Assembly: GCA_949282195.1 (NCBI GenBank)
Contig: CASDOW010000027.1
Coordinates: 1 to 46,722, forward strand
Origin: an uncultured bacterium
Lineage (GTDB): Bacteria; Cyanobacteriota; Vampirovibrionia; Gastranaerophilales; Gastranaerophilaceae
DNA: 46,722 nucleotides
Direction of reading: 5' to 3'
Below are positions 45,314 through 46,722 of this stretch, piece after piece; position 1 is the first letter of the stretch; every line of letters starts with the position of its first letter. The notes beneath the pieces are model-generated. The model was not told the DNA's origin and searched no databases. It worked only from the letters and a program-made list of their open reading frames with translations. A program made the position numbers and the translations under genes.

Positions 45314-46282
45314 ATGAAAGCATTAGTTTACGATAACGAACTTAAATTAGACAAAAATTACCCTATGCCGAAAGTCAAGGATAACGAAGTTTTAATTAAA
45401 ACTTCAATGGTGGGTATTTGCAATACCGATTATGAAATTACACAAGGCTATATGGGCTATAAGGGAATTTTAGGTCATGAATTTGTAGGTGTGGTTGAAG
45501 CTGTCGGTAAAAATGCTCCTCAAAGCTTAATTAATAAAAGAGTAGTAGGCGAAATCAACTGCGCTTGTAATAACTGTTCTTATTGTAATCAAAACTTGCA
45601 AAGACACTGCCCAAACCGCTCAACATTGGGTATTTGGCAAAAAGACGGATGTTTTAGTGAATATTTTACCCTGCCTTATGAAAATGTTATTGAAATATCG
45701 CAAAATATTGATGATATAACTGCAACATTCACCGAACCCCTTGCAGCTGCTTATGAAATATTAGAACAAGTTCATATTAAACCTGATTCAAAAGTTGCAA
45801 TTTTAGGAGACGGCAAACTTGGTTTATGTGTTTCAATGGTTTTTGCAGCTATGAATATTGACTATGTTCACATCGGAAAACATCCTGAAAAACTCGAAAT
45901 TTCAAAGAATTTAGGCGCAAAAACAATGACCCTTGATGAATTAAAAGAAAGTCATAAAAAATCTTTTGATGTAGTTGTTGAAGCAACAGGTTCGACGGGC
46001 GGTTTTGAAACAAGTGCATCTTTAGTTAAACCAAGGGGAATTTTGGTTTTAAAAAGTACAATAGCGGCAAAAGAAGGGCTAAATTTAGCAAGTATTGTTG
46101 TTGATGAAATTACAATTGTAGGTTCAAGATGTGGACAATTTAGACCCATATTAAGACTGTTAGAAAAAGGCAAAATTAATCCAAAGCCATTGGTTTCAGG
46201 AATTTATAGCGTAAATGATTTTGAAAATGCTTTTGAAAAAAACGCTCAAAAAGGGACTCTAAAAGTTCTTGTAAAATTTTAA
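45314..46282 (+). CDS. Zinc-dependent MDR alcohol/polyol dehydrogenase
   Basis: A 322-residue protein with medium-chain dehydrogenase signatures: catalytic Zn ligands C36, H55, E56 (GHEFVGVVEAVG), a structural zinc region CACNNCSYC...RHC, and a Rossmann part with AILGDGKLGLCVSMV and VVEATGSTGGFE. The substrate is unknown. It is shorter than the usual 340-350 residues, with a compact C-terminus. The GGAAG Shine-Dalgarno lies within the trxB end. Confidence 0.9.
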   Translation: MKALVYDNELKLDKNYPMPKVKDNEVLIKTSMVGICNTDYEITQGYMGYKGILGHEFVGVVEAVGKNAPQSLINKRVVGEINCACNNCSYCNQNLQRHCPNRSTLGIWQKDGCFSEYFTLPYENVIEISQNIDDITATFTEPLAAAYEILEQVHIKPDSKVAILGDGKLGLCVSMVFAAMNIDYVHIGKHPEKLEISKNLGAKTMTLDELKESHKKSFDVVVEATGSTGGFETSASLVKPRGILVLKSTIAAKEGLNLASIVVDEITIVGSRCGQFRPILRLLEKGKINPKPLVSGIYSVNDFENAFEKNAQKGTLKVLVKF

Positions 46283-46286
46283 AATT

Positions 46287-46314
46287 AAAAAACTGCCCTT
46301 AATTTTAAGGGCAG
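46287..46314 (-). terminator. Terminator of rnpB
   Basis: On the minus strand CTGCCCTTAA/TTAAGGGCAG (46293-46314), then TTTTTT. It lies between the dehydrogenase stop and the RNase P RNA. Confidence 0.88.
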
Positions 46315-46722
46315 AAAGTCGGGTATAAGCCGAGTTCTGTATTAAGATAATTATCTATCTGACGCGTTTTTTCTTGCAATTTTCCAATCGGAAACGGAAA
46401 TAGCACCTTCTTGCAAAGTCAAACTTGCAGCCAATCGGGGTTTACCTTGCCTGATATCTCACGATATCAGCGGTGGGCTTTTACTCCGCCGTTGCACTTG
46501 TACTGAAAAATCAGTAACATATTTTCTGTGGCACTTTCCTCACCCTCGCGGGCACTTGGATTTCCCAAGCAAATCTGCTATTTGGGCTGCCCGGACTTTC
46601 CTCATACCTGATGCGAACTACGGTCGCTTCGCCATCTGGCTCCTGTCAAATTCGCCTACGGCAAGAATTTGAAACGTCGCCTATCAATAGTTTCAGCCTA
46701 AAATGCCAATGCTCAACGCATT
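46315..46722 (-). ncRNA. rnpB: RNase P RNA, possibly cut by the window edge
   Basis: On the minus strand the 3' end has ACAGAACTCGGCTTATACCC, and the conserved 5' core GAGGAAAGTCCGGGC is at about 46589-46603. A P3-like hairpin (CAAATTCTTGCCGTAGGCGAATTTG region) lies near 46650. The type A RNA is the catalytic part of the ribozyme that matures tRNA 5' ends. Its 5' end lies near or just beyond base 46722. Confidence 0.93.

Overview
The window is about 46.7 kb of AT-rich bacterial chromosome (roughly 30% GC). It looks like a gut-type, Gram-negative, probably fermentative organism. Support for that comes from a MacA/MacB/TolC-like envelope pump, a proton-pumping pyrophosphatase, an iron-type alcohol dehydrogenase, a nitroreductase fused to ferredoxin domains, SpoIID/LytB and HU. 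The mix of protein flavours and the very low GC best fit an uncultured Gastranaerophilales-type member of the Vampirovibrionia ('Melainabacteria', non-photosynthetic Cyanobacteriota). That placement is inference; no 16S rRNA gene is present.

Layout. 1-1.25 kb: the 3' part of a Cys-rich surface protein broken by a frameshift, then REP-like and tandem repeats. 1.25-6.7 kb: mostly minus-strand core genes (FliI-type ATPase, TIM-barrel isomerase, trmD, pnp) plus a small Zn-ribbon protein. 6.75-14.2 kb: an accessory region with an AAA_14/DUF4143 ATPase behind 33-bp tandem repeats, two small acidic proteins (one with 27-residue repeats), an exported nuclease-like protein, a class II Fic protein flanked by 38-bp direct repeats, a kinase-like plus ADP-ribosyltransferase fusion, copies of a dispersed hairpin repeat, and a tRNA-Arg(TCT) whose 3' end is duplicated about 620 bp away. 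14.3-24.7 kb: sensor kinase and MerR-like pair, tmk with a TPR protein, response regulator with a degenerate kinase, MBL hydrolase, SpoIID, HU, YlxR and Fe-ADH. 24.8-29.5 kb: TolC-MacA-MacB-type efflux operon. 29.6-34.8 kb: YhcC radical SAM, exported proteins, a cobalamin-riboswitch-like leader ahead of two unrecognised genes, and ferredoxin-nitroreductase. 34.9-40.5 kb: gyrB, an EamA transporter, a rod-shaped 6S-like RNA, parvulin, fabI and a convergent toxin-antitoxin pair. 40.5-46.7 kb: H+-pyrophosphatase, a CcdA/thioredoxin/thioredoxin-reductase set, a Zn-dependent MDR dehydrogenase, and RNase P RNA running to the right edge.

How it works together. The core genes cover DNA topology and packaging (GyrB, HU), dTTP supply (Tmk), RNA turnover and maturation (PNPase, RNase P), tRNA modification (TrmD), fatty-acid synthesis (FabI), thiol redox transfer across the membrane (TrxB, CcdA, thioredoxin-like protein), envelope export and PPi-driven proton pumping. 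The points most worth a second look are the kinase-ART fusion in the accessory region, the riboswitch-controlled CPHG/CPIC gene pair, the convergent toxin-antitoxin arrangement with its palindromic operator, and the dispersed hairpin repeat family.
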